Shown here: positions 16,252-25,786 of the stretch, piece after piece
Layout of the letters: every line of letters begins with the position of its first letter
How positions within the stretch are numbered: position 1 is the first letter of the stretch
Source: Alkalibacillus salilacus
Lineage (GTDB): Bacteria > Bacillota > Bacilli > Bacillales > Alkalibacillaceae
Assembly: GCF_030812915.1 (NCBI RefSeq)
Contig: NZ_JAUSTQ010000006.1
Location: 90,813 to 154,812 of the forward strand
Length of the DNA stretch: 64,000 nucleotides
Reading direction: 5' to 3'
Notes under the pieces: generated by a model
The model's database searches: none
Seen by the model: only the letters and a program-made list of their open reading frames with translations
Told to the model about the DNA's origin: nothing
Made by a program: the position numbers and the translations under genes

Positions 16252-16280
16252 ACTATACTATCTGGACGGTTCAGTTGCAA
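16252..16280 (-). promoter_or_regulatory. tetR promoter with embedded operator O3
   Basis: -35 TTGCAA (16275-16280), 17-bp spacer, -10 TATAGT (16252-16257). The operator TACTATCTGGACGGTT (16256-16271) lies in the spacer exactly as at the operon promoter. Nothing else is recognised from here to the next gene (16281-16439), which is AT-rich. Confidence 0.78.
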
Positions 16281-16439
16281 TTATTTAGGATGAATTTTTT
16301 AATAACTCTTTTGGAAATTATAAGAATTTTTGTTTTTCCATCCCTATTTTAACTCAAGACTTTGGTAAAGTTTAATGTTAAATTTGAAAGGTTTAACTCT
16401 GGATTTTAACAAAACTCAACTTTAAAAGTTATTAGAAAA

Positions 16440-17987
16440 TTATTTATTGTCTTGTGATGCATTTAACTTCATTAAATCAATTATAGAGAATTGTTCATGG
16501 TGTAAGTTTTCTTTGGCCGGTCCCTCAATAACTTCACCCTTATATGTGAAACGTGAACCATGACAAGGGCAATCCCAAGTATGTTCTGCACTATTCCAAT
16601 TTACTTCGCATCCTGCATGAGTGCAAGTGGTATCGACCATATAAATCTGGTCAGTATCAGCCTTATAAACGCCTTTACGTTGTCCATGCAATAACAAGGT
16701 CGTTGCTTGGCCAGGATTTAAAGCCTCTAAATCCCCTTTAGGATGACTTAATTTGTTTTTGAGCAAGTGCTTCGTAACATCTGTGTTTTCTTTAATGAAT
16801 GAAGTTATTCCTTTAGTAACACTCGATCTGGAGGGTGAAAAAATATTTTGTTTATGATCTGTTTTATTTAATACATCATCAGCCATCATTTTAGCTGCTG
16901 CCGTACCATTAGTCATACCCCATTTCCGGTAACCTGTCGCTAATAATATATGAGGTTGTTCTTTTGAAACTGGACCGATATAAGGAATTTTATCTACGGT
17001 AACAAGGTCTTGAGTCGACCATTGATAATCAATGGGTTGTTTGGAAAAAATGGCTTTAGCATCCCGTTTTAAGGCGTCATAATGCGTTGACATATCTTCG
17101 CCTTGTCCCACCTTATGACCTTCACCACCAAACAAGATGTATGACTGGTCATTGATTGTGGTTTCTCTAATTGAACGCTTAGGTGAATCGATATTTAAAT
17201 ACATACCACCTGGGTAAGGATCTGCTGTTGGAAAAGCGATCACGTATGATTTTTCAGCATGAAGCCGTGTTGAAAACAATTTATTTTCGGTATAAAAAGG
17301 GAAGTGCGTACAAATGAGAATCCGATCTGCTGTTAATTCCGTATTGTCCTCCATAATCACAGATTTTTCTTCGATCGTCCTGGCCGCTGTATGCTCGTAT
17401 AATTTAGTACTCCCTTGATCAAGCCGTTGTATTAAATAACTTAAGTAAGCAGTCGGATTGAATTGCCACTGATTCTTCATTATTAAAGCCTTCTCAATTT
17501 CTAGATTAAATGGAATACTATCCGCTAATTGACTATTGATGTTAAGTCGGTCATAAGCCTCGAACTCCTTTTCAATTTTGGTGATTCCTTCTGTTGTTTC
17601 AGTGTAGAGATAAGCATCGTGTTGTTGTAAGTCACAATTAATTTGTTCATCTTGGATAAGTGACTGAATAAGCTGCATGGCTTCGTGGTTAGCTTCGTAA
17701 TAATGCCGTGCTGTTTGGTAATTGTAGCTGTTGATCAATTGATCATATATTAAACCATGCTGTGCTGTGATTTTAGCGGTGGTATGTAGTGTTGTACCGT
17801 TTAAAAAACGCCCTTGATCCACAATGGTGACTTGTTTACCTGCTTTTTGGAGTAAATAAGCGGCCGTAATACCTGTGATTCCTCCGCCAATAATAGCGAC
17901 TTCTGTTGATTCGTTTTGAGAGAGGGGAGGGTATTCTTTTAAATGACGAGTTTGGTTCCAGATAGGTTCATGGTTTTGCGCATTCAT
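16440..17987 (-). CDS. FAD-dependent oxidoreductase with C-terminal Rieske domain (YhfW-like)
   Basis: A 515-residue DAO-type flavoprotein. The FAD Rossmann motif VAIIGGGITGITAAYLLQKAG is near residue 30, and LATGYRKWGMTNGTAAAKMM marks the end of the FAD domain near 365. A Rieske [2Fe-2S] domain with CTHAGC and CPCHGS is at about 455-478. The architecture and length match B. subtilis YhfW. The substrate is unknown; relatives include glycine oxidase-like enzymes. No signal peptide is visible, so it is cytosolic. A 20-bp dyad lies 18 bp before the start codon. Whether the nearby betaine genes are functionally linked is unproven. Confidence 0.88.
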   Translation of the reverse strand: MNAQNHEPIWNQTRHLKEYPPLSQNESTEVAIIGGGITGITAAYLLQKAGKQVTIVDQGRFLNGTTLHTTAKITAQHGLIYDQLINSYNYQTARHYYEANHEAMQLIQSLIQDEQINCDLQQHDAYLYTETTEGITKIEKEFEAYDRLNINSQLADSIPFNLEIEKALIMKNQWQFNPTAYLSYLIQRLDQGSTKLYEHTAARTIEEKSVIMEDNTELTADRILICTHFPFYTENKLFSTRLHAEKSYVIAFPTADPYPGGMYLNIDSPKRSIRETTINDQSYILFGGEGHKVGQGEDMSTHYDALKRDAKAIFSKQPIDYQWSTQDLVTVDKIPYIGPVSKEQPHILLATGYRKWGMTNGTAAAKMMADDVLNKTDHKQNIFSPSRSSVTKGITSFIKENTDVTKHLLKNKLSHPKGDLEALNPGQATTLLLHGQRKGVYKADTDQIYMVDTTCTHAGCEVNWNSAEHTWDCPCHGSRFTYKGEVIEGPAKENLHHEQFSIIDLMKLNASQDNK

Positions 17988-18004
17988 AATGTCAATCCTT
18001 TCAC

Positions 18005-18024
18005 GAGTATAATTCTATATACTC
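18005..18024. promoter_or_regulatory. Dyad upstream of the Rieske oxidoreductase gene
   Basis: GAGTATA and TATACTC, seven perfect bases around ATTCTA, 18 bp upstream of the start codon. Its position suggests an operator for a MarR- or GntR-like repressor. The protein is unidentified. Confidence 0.45.
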
Positions 18025-18219
18025 ATTAAGGTTGTCGAAAATGTGTCAATATATACTTATCTGTGAAATTTATCGAAAGATGTCATAATTTTTAAAACGC
18101 CTATATACCGCGAATGGTAGCAAATTCAAAGATTTTGTTTTACAATAGGTAGTAATAACTATTAGAATGTAGGCTGGTTTGTTATGGCTAGCTATTGTTT
18201 AGTTTGTTGGAGGATTTAT

Positions 18220-19881
18220 ATGCTAGATAAACAGCTATTAAATCAAGTTGTTCAAAGTGGCTTCGACAATTTAATTTTCTTGATGCGTGTGGAGGGTCAT
18301 ACCCTATTCTATTACGAAATGGTTAATGATCTAGCTAAAGAGAAAACAGGCATTACTGATAAAGATATAGGTAAAGAATTACAAGAAGTATTATCTGAAG
18401 AGCATTATTATAATATGTACCCTGAGTATGTAAAAGCAGCGGAATCGAATGAAAAAGTAGTATATGAGGATTACTTTCATTCGACTAGTCACAATGAATT
18501 AATTAGTGAAACAACATTAATGCCATTAGTAAATGAAGATGGTGAGTGTACTCACATCCTTGCTTCTGTGCGTGATATTACGGATTATCGACATGCTGAG
18601 TTAGCAAAAGAACAGTCCAAACGTCATATTCAACTAAGTGAACAGCGCTATAAATCATTGTTTTCTGATAATACTGATGCAATTGTTTCGGTAGATTTAG
18701 AAGGTATAATGTTAGAAGTGAATCGAGCCTTTGAACAATTGACAGGTTATCATAGAGGGGAATTATTAGGGAAACCAGCAACTGTTATTGCGGACGAAGA
18801 ACAACGTAAATATGGATTTGCGGCGTTCGAAATGGTGTTAGAAAAACAGGCTCAATCTTTTGAGTTAAATACAAGTTTTAATGGTTATCAACTAGATATA
18901 GATATTAAAATGACACCAATCATTGTGGAAGAAGAAGTTGTCGGAGTTTATGTGATCCTAAAAGATATCACAGAACAAAGACATGCTGAGCGGACTCTAA
19001 TGAAGAATCAAGAACGTTTCCAATTAATTGCTGAAAGTTCTCATGATTTAATTACGCTTGTAGATGATCATGGCATTATTCAATACGCCTCCCCATCGTA
19101 TAGAACTATTTTAGGTTATTCAGAAGATCAATTTATTGGAGAATCACTCTTGCATAAACTTCATGAAGAAGATGGTAGTCGCATTTTGAATGCTTTTGAT
19201 CATGCTAAGCGAAAGGCTCAGCCGATTGCGATGGATTTCCGTCAACAACATATAAACGGAGATTGGTTGTGGTTCGAGTTACAGGCGAAGCCGATATTTG
19301 ATGAAAATGGTCATTTTTACCAAATGATCGTTGTTACCCGAAATATTTCTGAGCGTAAAGCCTATGAAGACGAATTGAAATCATTTGCTTATCATGATCC
19401 GTTAACTAATTTGCCTAACCGCCGTAAATTTAAACAGAAAATGCTTGATTACTTAAGTGAAGACCGTGGTGAGGAACAATTTGCTGTTCTCATGTTTGAT
19501 ATTGATGATTTTAAACCTATCAATGATACACATGGACATGATTTTGGTGATGAAGTGATTAAGGAGTTTGGCAGACGGATTGAGTCCAATTTACGAGACG
19601 GCGATTTAGTTGCCCGAATGGGTGGAGACGAATTTATAGCATTACTTACAGGGCTTCACTCAGAAGATGATGTCATTCAGGTCGTTAGACGGATTCAAGA
19701 CACACTAGAAGGTAATTGGTATATTGATAATAAGGTTGTCAATTTAACAACAAGTATAGGGATTGTTTTTCCAAATCATGATCAAATCACTGATGAAGAT
19801 TTAATCAAAATGGCTGATAACGCGTTATATGGAGCGAAAGCACTTGGGAAAGATACGTATCAATTAATGACAGTAGACTAA
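18220..19881 (+). CDS. PAS-domain diguanylate cyclase
   Basis: A 553-residue soluble signalling protein. Three PAS-like domains (about 1-125, 135-255 and 260-385; QRYKSLFSDNTDAIVSVD and ERFQLIAESSHDLITLVDD open the second and third) precede a GGDEF domain. The active site is RMGGDEFIAL near 466-475, and RDGD five residues before it is an intact RxxD inhibitory site. It should make cyclic di-GMP from GTP and be product-inhibited. No EAL domain and no membrane segment are present. ATG 18220 follows GTTGGAGGATTTAT. It could regulate the type IV pili encoded downstream, but this is speculative. Confidence 0.9.
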   Translation: MLDKQLLNQVVQSGFDNLIFLMRVEGHTLFYYEMVNDLAKEKTGITDKDIGKELQEVLSEEHYYNMYPEYVKAAESNEKVVYEDYFHSTSHNELISETTLMPLVNEDGECTHILASVRDITDYRHAELAKEQSKRHIQLSEQRYKSLFSDNTDAIVSVDLEGIMLEVNRAFEQLTGYHRGELLGKPATVIADEEQRKYGFAAFEMVLEKQAQSFELNTSFNGYQLDIDIKMTPIIVEEEVVGVYVILKDITEQRHAERTLMKNQERFQLIAESSHDLITLVDDHGIIQYASPSYRTILGYSEDQFIGESLLHKLHEEDGSRILNAFDHAKRKAQPIAMDFRQQHINGDWLWFELQAKPIFDENGHFYQMIVVTRNISERKAYEDELKSFAYHDPLTNLPNRRKFKQKMLDYLSEDRGEEQFAVLMFDIDDFKPINDTHGHDFGDEVIKEFGRRIESNLRDGDLVARMGGDEFIALLTGLHSEDDVIQVVRRIQDTLEGNWYIDNKVVNLTTSIGIVFPNHDQITDEDLIKMADNALYGAKALGKDTYQLMTVD

Positions 19882-19885
19882 TTAG

Positions 19886-19913
19886 AGACGGTTTAGACCG
19901 TCTTTTCTTTTTT
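19886..19913 (+). terminator. Intrinsic terminator after the cyclase gene
   Basis: Seven-bp stem AGACGGT / ACCGTCT with loop TTAG, followed by TTTTCTTTTTT. Confidence 0.8.
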
Positions 19914-19919
19914 AAATGC

Positions 19920-19925
19920 TATAAT
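19920..19925 (+). promoter_or_regulatory. Extended -10 promoter of the small membrane protein gene
   Basis: TGCTATAAT: the -10 hexamer overlaps an in-frame ATG at 19924, which therefore cannot be translated from this promoter. The next ATG (19951) has a ribosome site. Confidence 0.5.
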
Positions 19926-19950
19926 GGCAGCAAGAAAGGGGAAATGGAGA

Positions 19951-20208
19951 ATGCTTTGGATTACCTTGTTACTGTTAGCTGTGTTATTCGTCATTGCCTT
20001 AGTCATGACGCTTCAAGTGGCGAAACAGCAAAATCGTGAAATAGAGAGTCGTGAACAACGAGGCGTGACGGCTGAAGATGAGATTCAACAATCCCAGCAA
20101 TATGAAACAGAATCACTAAGGAAGAACATACCTAATTTAATTAAAATTTATATTGGCTTATTTGTGATTGTGCTTGGCTTCATCGTTACTATTTTAATTA
20201 TTTTGTAA
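19951..20208 (+). CDS. Small membrane protein with two helices
   Basis: An 85-residue protein. One membrane helix is at about 3-22 and a second at about 64-83, with a polar, Gln/Glu-rich segment between them (REIESREQRGVTAEDEIQQS). No family is recognised. ATG 19951 follows AAAGGGGAAATGGAGA; the upstream ATG overlaps a promoter -10. It appears to be a single-gene unit ending at the large hairpin shared with the antiporter gene. Confidence 0.55.
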   Translation: MLWITLLLLAVLFVIALVMTLQVAKQQNREIESREQRGVTAEDEIQQSQQYETESLRKNIPNLIKIYIGLFVIVLGFIVTILIIL

Positions 20209-20309
20209 ATTGTAACATTTGTCATATATAATTAATTTTTGTGTAACCACAATGATGATCAACGCGTGTTATATTACCAATAGAGCTCGTAAATATCTCC
20301 CTATATAAT

Positions 20310-20347
20310 AAGCAAGCGACACGGATTGGTGTCGCTTGCTTATTTTT
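20310..20347. terminator. Strong bidirectional terminator
   Basis: Thirteen-bp perfect stem AAGCAAGCGACAC / GTGTCGCTTGCTT with a 6-base loop. ATTTTTT follows on the + strand. It overlaps the stop codon of the convergent antiporter gene. Confidence 0.88.
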
Positions 20348-21848
20348 TCGTTTTACGTTTACTTTTTTGAGGGCCACTAATTTTTTGATTAAGTAACTTC
20401 ATTAGGTCGGCATGCTCTCGTTTAGATACGAGGATGTATAAAAAGTCGCCAGCTTTAATCTCGGTGTCACCATATGGTGTGACGAGATCATCGCCTCTTA
20501 CTATAGCTGCAATTGAAGCCTTTTGAGGAAAATCGATTTCATGTAATTTATAACCGACGATTGCATTATCACGGTTCGTTTGGAATTGGACCATGTCAGC
20601 ATTCGCCTTAGCAATCGATACAAGCTCGATTGAATGGTGTGGTGTGTCTTTCTTAGGTCCCATTAAGCCAAGTTTTTCTGCTACATAAGATATGGTAGAA
20701 CCTTGTACTAATGCGGATGTTAAGACAACGAAAAATATGATATTAAAAAATTCATCTGCCCCATTAATTCCAGCCACAATTGGAAATGTCGCTAAAACAA
20801 TCGGTACAGCCCCGCGTAAACCTGCCCACGATAGGAATAACCTTTCGCGGAATTTGTAATTGAGCCAGACAGTTGAAATGAAAACAGCAATAGGTCTTGC
20901 AATAAAAATAAGCACGAATGAAATGGCTAGACCTGCGAAAATATTACTTGGATGAAAGACTTGTTCTGGAAAAGATAAAAGCCCCAAGATAATAAACATC
21001 ATGATTTGAGCGGTCCAAGCAATTCCTTCATTAAATTGGAAAATAGAATAGCGATAAGTAAGTTCAGAGTTACCAATCACAAGTGCTGCCACGTAAACAG
21101 CAAGAAAACCACTTGAATCAATGACTGAAGCGGTACTATAAGTTATTAATGCAAATGCAATCGCTAGGACTGGATAAAGGCCTCCTGATTCTAAGTTGAT
21201 TCGATTAATAGCTAATGAACCTAATTTACCAAATACAAGACCTAAAGCGAGCCCTATTCCCATTTGCCAGAAGAAGGAAGGAATCATTAACCAGAAACTA
21301 GTGCTTTCATTGGTAATCAATTCAATGAACATGAGAGTTAAGAAAATCGCCATTGGGTCGTTTGTACCTGACTCTGCCTCGAGAGTGGCGCCCATTTTAG
21401 CTTTAATGTTTCGTTCTTTTAATGTCGCAAATACGGCAGCAGCATCTGTCGAGCCTACGATTGCCCCGAATAGAAAGGCCTCAAGCCAAGAAACGTCGAG
21501 TACAAAGTAAACAGACACCCCTGTTAGCATAGCTGTCGCAAGTACACCTAATGTGGCAAGGGAAATTGAAGAAAATGCTACAGAGCGGACCGTTGACCAC
21601 TTCGTTTGTAGACCACCTTCAAATAAAATGATAATAAGTGCGAGAATACCGATGAGTTGTGCCATTTCTACATCATCGAAATAAATAATACCTAAACCAT
21701 CACTACCAATAATCATTCCAACAGCAATAAAGAGAACGAGTGACGGGAGGCCTAAGCGGCTAGAGAATTTAGCAGCAATAATACCGCTAAGAAGCAATAA
21801 TGCGGCGAGGAAAATAATGCCGTCATTACCGAAAGATTGTAAAAACAT
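20340..21848 (-). CDS. K+/H+ (CPA1, NhaP2/CvrA-type) antiporter
   Basis: A 502-residue integral membrane antiporter with about 12 helices. The conserved transport motif is FGAIVGSTDAAAVFATLKER near residue 125, followed by ESGTNDPMAIFLTL. A cytosolic TrkA-C (RCK_C) domain follows at about 405-485, with YKLHEIDFPQKASIAAIVR and GDFLYILV, which in relatives binds a regulatory ligand. The likely role is K+ or Na+ efflux and pH homeostasis in a salt-adapted cell. The start is set by AAGGGGGTAGGCGATG. Confidence 0.9.
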   Translation of the reverse strand: MFLQSFGNDGIIFLAALLLLSGIIAAKFSSRLGLPSLVLFIAVGMIIGSDGLGIIYFDDVEMAQLIGILALIIILFEGGLQTKWSTVRSVAFSSISLATLGVLATAMLTGVSVYFVLDVSWLEAFLFGAIVGSTDAAAVFATLKERNIKAKMGATLEAESGTNDPMAIFLTLMFIELITNESTSFWLMIPSFFWQMGIGLALGLVFGKLGSLAINRINLESGGLYPVLAIAFALITYSTASVIDSSGFLAVYVAALVIGNSELTYRYSIFQFNEGIAWTAQIMMFIILGLLSFPEQVFHPSNIFAGLAISFVLIFIARPIAVFISTVWLNYKFRERLFLSWAGLRGAVPIVLATFPIVAGINGADEFFNIIFFVVLTSALVQGSTISYVAEKLGLMGPKKDTPHHSIELVSIAKANADMVQFQTNRDNAIVGYKLHEIDFPQKASIAAIVRGDDLVTPYGDTEIKAGDFLYILVSKREHADLMKLLNQKISGPQKSKRKTKK

Positions 21849-22070
21849 CGCCTACCCCCTTTGACTACTAATATAATTTTATCATAAGTGTGACAATTTA
21901 TCGTGAGATGTGCTGTAGATCGGATAAGGCTCTTATATTGTAAACATTTACTTGAGTATTCATGTGTATCATTAAGCAACTCATAGGCTATAGAGCGAGA
22001 AGAGAGGAGCACGGTGTATATAACTAAAACTAAATCTTTTCAAGTGTTAGAGCTATTGATTAGATAAATA

Positions 22071-22100
22071 AATCCCCACAAAAATCATTTTGTAGGGATT
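22071..22100 (-). terminator. Intrinsic terminator of mreBH
   Basis: Imperfect stem: AATCCC / GGGATT continuing into ACAAAA / TTTTGT with one mismatch, followed on the minus strand by TATTTATC. Confidence 0.7.
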
Positions 22101-22109
22101 GTACAGCGT

Positions 22110-23117
22110 TTATTTATTTGCTTTTTGTAATTTGTGAATCATTTGTAGTGATTTACCAGTTCCAACTGCAACACACTCAAGTGGGTTTTCAGCAATGTGA
22201 ACAGGAACATCAACTTCGCTTGATAACCACTCAGACATGCCATTTAACAAAGCGCCACCGCCAGTTACAGTAATACCTTGGTCGACAATATCACCGCTTA
22301 ATTCAGGTGGGCAATTCTCAAGTGTTGCTTTAATGGCTTGTAAAATGTTTTCGAGTGTTTCACGAATAGCTGATTGAATTTCATGTGAATCCAATGTCAC
22401 AGTCTTAGGCAGTCCTGCGACTAGATCACGTCCACGGACCTCAATAATAACAGGTTCGTGTTCAACGAGAGCATATCCAATTTCTGTTTTAATGTTTTCA
22501 GCCGTTCGTTCACCAATAAGCACATTATATTGTTTACGAACATATTGAATAATTGCTGAGTCAATATGGTCACCGCCAACGCGAATGGACTGTGCAGAAA
22601 CGACACCACCGAAAGAAATAATGGCGACCTCACTTGTGCCCCCACCAATATCAACAACAACACTTGAGATTGGTTCGTCTACTGGTAGACCTGCTCCAAT
22701 AGCTGCTGCGAGTGGTTCTTCAATGATATGGACTTGTTTTGCCCCGTATTCTTTAATCGCATTCTCAATTGCACGACGCTCAACGGAAGTTGATCCGGTT
22801 GGTGCACAAACAATGACATTCGGTTTACGCATCGACATGCCTAGTTTCTTACTAACTTTTTTCAACATTTCACTCAACATTTGTGATGTGACTTCATAAT
22901 CCGCAATCACACCATCTTTTAAAGGGCGAATTGATGTAATATTGGCAGGTGTTTTACCAATCATATCTTTCGCTTCATGTCCCACTGCTAAAACGTTACC
23001 AGTTTGTGAATCAACGGCAACAACAGATGGTTCATTAAAGACGACACCTTTACTTTTACTATATATTAACAGGTTTGCAGTCCCTAAGTCGATTCCTATT
23101 TCTGCGTTTGCAAACAT
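22110..23117 (-). CDS. mreBH: Actin-like cell shape protein MreBH
   Basis: A 335-residue MreB-family filament protein. The phosphate-binding motif [15 protein letters not shown] is at the N-terminus, [16 protein letters not shown] near 155, and the adenosine motif [15 protein letters not shown] near 285. The length equals B. subtilis MreBH, and [20 protein letters not shown] is close to it, so MreBH is preferred over MreB or Mbl; there are no mreCD genes adjacent, which supports that. It directs cell-wall synthesis and LytE-type hydrolases along the cylinder. It is monocistronic. Confidence 0.9.
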   Translation of the reverse strand: MFANAEIGIDLGTANLLIYSKSKGVVFNEPSVVAVDSQTGNVLAVGHEAKDMIGKTPANITSIRPLKDGVIADYEVTSQMLSEMLKKVSKKLGMSMRKPNVIVCAPTGSTSVERRAIENAIKEYGAKQVHIIEEPLAAAIGAGLPVDEPISSVVVDIGGGTSEVAIISFGGVVSAQSIRVGGDHIDSAIIQYVRKQYNVLIGERTAENIKTEIGYALVEHEPVIIEVRGRDLVAGLPKTVTLDSHEIQSAIRETLENILQAIKATLENCPPELSGDIVDQGITVTGGGALLNGMSEWLSSEVDVPVHIAENPLECVAVGTGKSLQMIHKLQKANK

Positions 23118-23213
23118 GATGATGCCTCCATCTCTATTTTTAATCTACCTATACATTTCGTAAGTGTATCATGATTTATGAACCTATGCGTTTAAGAAAA
23201 TTTGACAAAAAAA

Positions 23214-23237
23214 TTACAGAGGCTCTGACCTCTGTAA
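23214..23237 (-). terminator. Intrinsic terminator of the YflJ-like gene
   Basis: Nine-bp perfect stem TTACAGAGG / CCTCTGTAA with a 6-base loop, followed on the minus strand by TTTTTTTGTC. Confidence 0.88.
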
Positions 23238-23241
23238 CATT

Positions 23242-23373
23242 TTACTTTTGCTTGCTTTGTAACACGTTTGCAAGTGTAGATGCGTCATATTTCTCTATTT
23301 TACGACCTTCATAATTGCTAATGCCTAATTTCTTAAGCTCAGATACGTACCAACCTTTTGTGCCTACGTACAT
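23242..23373 (-). CDS. YflJ-like (DUF2639) small protein
   Basis: A 43-residue protein beginning MYVGTKGWYVSELKKLGISN with a GRKIE motif. This KGWYV..LK..GI..EGRK pattern is that of the small Bacillales YflJ/DUF2639 family of unknown function. The ATG lies seven bases after AAGGAGGG; the frame is open further upstream, but those codons have no start signal. A strong terminator follows at once, so it is a genuine single-gene unit. Confidence 0.7.
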   Translation of the reverse strand: MYVGTKGWYVSELKKLGISNYEGRKIEKYDASTLANVLQSKQK

Positions 23374-23573
23374 GATCAAGCCCTCCTTCTTCACGTTAAA
23401 AGTATGCAGAGATAATTCTACCATCAAAACTTTACAGACAAAAGTGTTAACCGTAGAATTTATTAGGTATTGTGTTGTTTGATTCGTTATAATGAAAACA
23501 AATCAAGCACCAAAATAAACTATAACATGAATTCATGTCGATGAAAATAATAAAGTTTAGAAAGGTTAATATT

Positions 23574-24299
23574 ATGTCACACCGCTCACTTAAAGACGTG
23601 CAAAACCGTCTTGAAACGCTCCAAACCTACGAATTAGATGAAGGAGAATTTGAAGCGAAACAAGATGAAGCCAAAACTTATAAACAACCGAAAGATCAAC
23701 TTGTAGCTGGTTACCATAAATTACTAGGTGAAGTATCGGTTCAAATGAACCAAATGGATCATCATATGGGAATGTCACCGACCTGTTTCATGGGCTGTGC
23801 GTTTTGCTGTTATTTTCCGATTATTGTCACGAGACTAGAAGCAGATTTATTAAAAACAGCGATTAATCAAATGGAACCAGAGCGTCGAGAGCATATTAAA
23901 GCGCATTTGAAGCAGTATTTCGACACGTATCAAGACAAATTAGCACATGTTGAATCGCTTGATTTCGACGATGAACAGTTTAAATTTGATTACCGTAAAC
24001 AATGGTTACCATGCCCCTTATTAGACACTGAAACAAATACATGCCTAGCCTATGAATCACGACCGCTTCCTTGTCGTACGTATGTCAATTATATGGATCC
24101 GAAAATTTGCGAACATAATCTTGTGCCAGAAGAAACGGTGAGCTTCGAATTTCTTTACCAAGATTACATGGGCAATTTAAATGAATTAGCTCAGGACATT
24201 GCGACAGAGTACGACGGTGTCATCGATTATCCAGATGATATTTTTGAATACAATCTTCTGCCAGTATTTTTAAGAGAATGGATTGAAGAATCTTCTTAA
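23574..24299 (+). CDS. YkgJ-family cysteine cluster protein
   Basis: A 241-residue protein. The cysteine cluster CFMGCAFCC (about residues 72-80) and the distal set PCPLLDTETNTCLAYESRPL then PCRTYVNY match the YkgJ/FliB-type zinc- or iron-chelating cluster family. Its function is not established. The ATG follows AGAAAGGTTAATATT; an upstream in-frame ATG at 23535 lacks a comparable site. Its stop codon directly abuts the stop of the convergent HAD gene, leaving no room for a separate terminator. Confidence 0.8.
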   Translation: MSHRSLKDVQNRLETLQTYELDEGEFEAKQDEAKTYKQPKDQLVAGYHKLLGEVSVQMNQMDHHMGMSPTCFMGCAFCCYFPIIVTRLEADLLKTAINQMEPERREHIKAHLKQYFDTYQDKLAHVESLDFDDEQFKFDYRKQWLPCPLLDTETNTCLAYESRPLPCRTYVNYMDPKICEHNLVPEETVSFEFLYQDYMGNLNELAQDIATEYDGVIDYPDDIFEYNLLPVFLREWIEESS

Positions 24300-25127
24300 T
24301 TAAAGGTTGCTTAACGTTTCGACTAGTTTTAATCGATTGTCATCGACTGGTTTTACTTGCGTATCTGTTAGCCATAATGCTGACATTCCTAATTGAAGAG
24401 CTGGGGCGATTTCATTCATGAAATTGTCGCCGATTGAAATAGCTTTCTCCGGTGCAACTTGATAGCGATGTAAAACATCTTCAAAGATGGCTTTGCTATA
24501 AACTGGTTTTTTGGCACTTGGAATTAACTCTGTAAAATATTCTTCAAGTTCCAGAAACTCTAATAATCGTTGAGCGTCAACTTCATCACTGTTCGTGCAA
24601 ACGATCAATGTATAATCGTTTACAATAGAGGCTAGGTAATCTTTCAATCCTGGCGTTTGCTGCAAGAATCCATCGAGTTCAGACATTTGTTTTTTAGTCT
24701 TGTTATAGGAAGCTTGGATTGTTTCGGGAGATAGCCCAAAATGGCGCGCGATTGCGTAAGGTGGCCACCAGCCATCGCCAATAGGTACCCAATTGGAAAA
24801 ATCGAACTCTTTAGCTGGAATATATTCTGGTACATCGCTTACGGTAACGAGGTTTCCATCCCAGTCTTTCGCCTCGGTTAATTCGGTGGTAAAAGGATCC
24901 CATGTCCAAATCAAATCACGTTTTCCGTCGTAGATTTTCCCAATTTGTAAGTGATGATGACCATTTAATACCTGCTCATAAATAGTTTCAAATTGGTGCT
25001 GCTCCGTTGTGTCTAGGTAAGCTTTAAGATTATTAGTATGTAGTCGAAAATGCTCTCGACCTTCATAAAGTGTGCCATCAAGGTCGAAAATCATTAAATT
25101 ATGTTCTTCGATAAATGCTCGATTCAT
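24300..25127 (-). CDS. HAD superfamily hydrolase
   Basis: A 275-residue phosphatase of the HAD superfamily. Motif I is IFDLDGTLYEGR, motif II TLIVCTNSDE, motif III lysine in AKKPVYSKAIF and motif IV SIGDNFMNEIAPA. The cap between motifs I and II is large (about 140 residues) and contains SNWVPIGDGWWPPYAIARHF, which is unusual. The substrate is unknown. The ATG follows GGGGTGACCAT. Confidence 0.85.
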   Translation of the reverse strand: MNRAFIEEHNLMIFDLDGTLYEGREHFRLHTNNLKAYLDTTEQHQFETIYEQVLNGHHHLQIGKIYDGKRDLIWTWDPFTTELTEAKDWDGNLVTVSDVPEYIPAKEFDFSNWVPIGDGWWPPYAIARHFGLSPETIQASYNKTKKQMSELDGFLQQTPGLKDYLASIVNDYTLIVCTNSDEVDAQRLLEFLELEEYFTELIPSAKKPVYSKAIFEDVLHRYQVAPEKAISIGDNFMNEIAPALQLGMSALWLTDTQVKPVDDNRLKLVETLSNL

Positions 25128-25295
25128 ATGGTCACCCCATTCAAAGATTTATTATCATTCTATCATAGTATTCTAACATCAACTTAAGTCTAGCAATAAT
25201 TTTTCATGGATGGAGTGACGAAAAGGTTTAAGGTATACTGTAAAAGGTTATTATATTAGAATATAAGACAATAAGGTATTGTAGGTGATGAAGAT

Positions 25296-25766
25296 TTGAT
25301 TAAGGTATTATTTATTTGCTTAGGTAATATTTGCCGTTCGCCAATGGCTGAGGCTGTTTTTGCGAATTTAGTCAGTCAAAAGGGATTAGATGAACATTTC
25401 GTCGTCGATTCAGCTGGCACTAGTGATTATCATATTGGTGAACCACCACATAAGGAGACTCTAGAGCAGCTAAAGCTACACGGCATTAATGCCAACGGTC
25501 TAACGGGAAGACAGCTGAATGAAAATGATTATGTTCATTTTGACTACATGATTGTGATGGACGAAAGTAACTTGAGTAATGTAAAACTAAGACATAATGG
25601 TTCAAGTAAGCCAACAATCAAGAAATTACTAGATTACTTACCAGAAGAAGGCGTGAAGGATGTACCTGATCCTTATTTTGAAGGCGGGTTCGATTATACG
25701 TATGATTTAGTTTCAAGGGCCTGCAAGCATTTATTAGATGATATACTAGCAGAAAAAGAACTTTAA
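25296..25766 (+). CDS. Low molecular weight protein-tyrosine phosphatase
   Basis: 156 residues. The P-loop C8-LGNIC-R14 in VLFICLGNICRSPMAEA is the CX5R signature, and the general acid is D125 in VPDPYFEGGFD. Full-length LMW-PTP, cytosolic. B. subtilis homologues (YfkJ, YwlE) act in stress responses; YwlE is an arginine phosphatase, but here the residue after the first C-L-G is the tyrosine-phosphatase-like N-I, so YfkJ-like is more likely. TTG start after AGGTGATGAAGAT. It probably forms an operon with the next two genes, as yfkJ-yfkI-yfkH do in B. subtilis. Confidence 0.9.
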   Translation: MIKVLFICLGNICRSPMAEAVFANLVSQKGLDEHFVVDSAGTSDYHIGEPPHKETLEQLKLHGINANGLTGRQLNENDYVHFDYMIVMDESNLSNVKLRHNGSSKPTIKKLLDYLPEEGVKDVPDPYFEGGFDYTYDLVSRACKHLLDDILAEKEL

Positions 25767-25786
25767 AATACTAGGAGGTTATTAAG

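Noticed and set aside
21752..22012. Frame of 86 codons overlapping the antiporter start
   Set aside because: Shadow frame over a clear gene, no ribosome site, no family resemblance.
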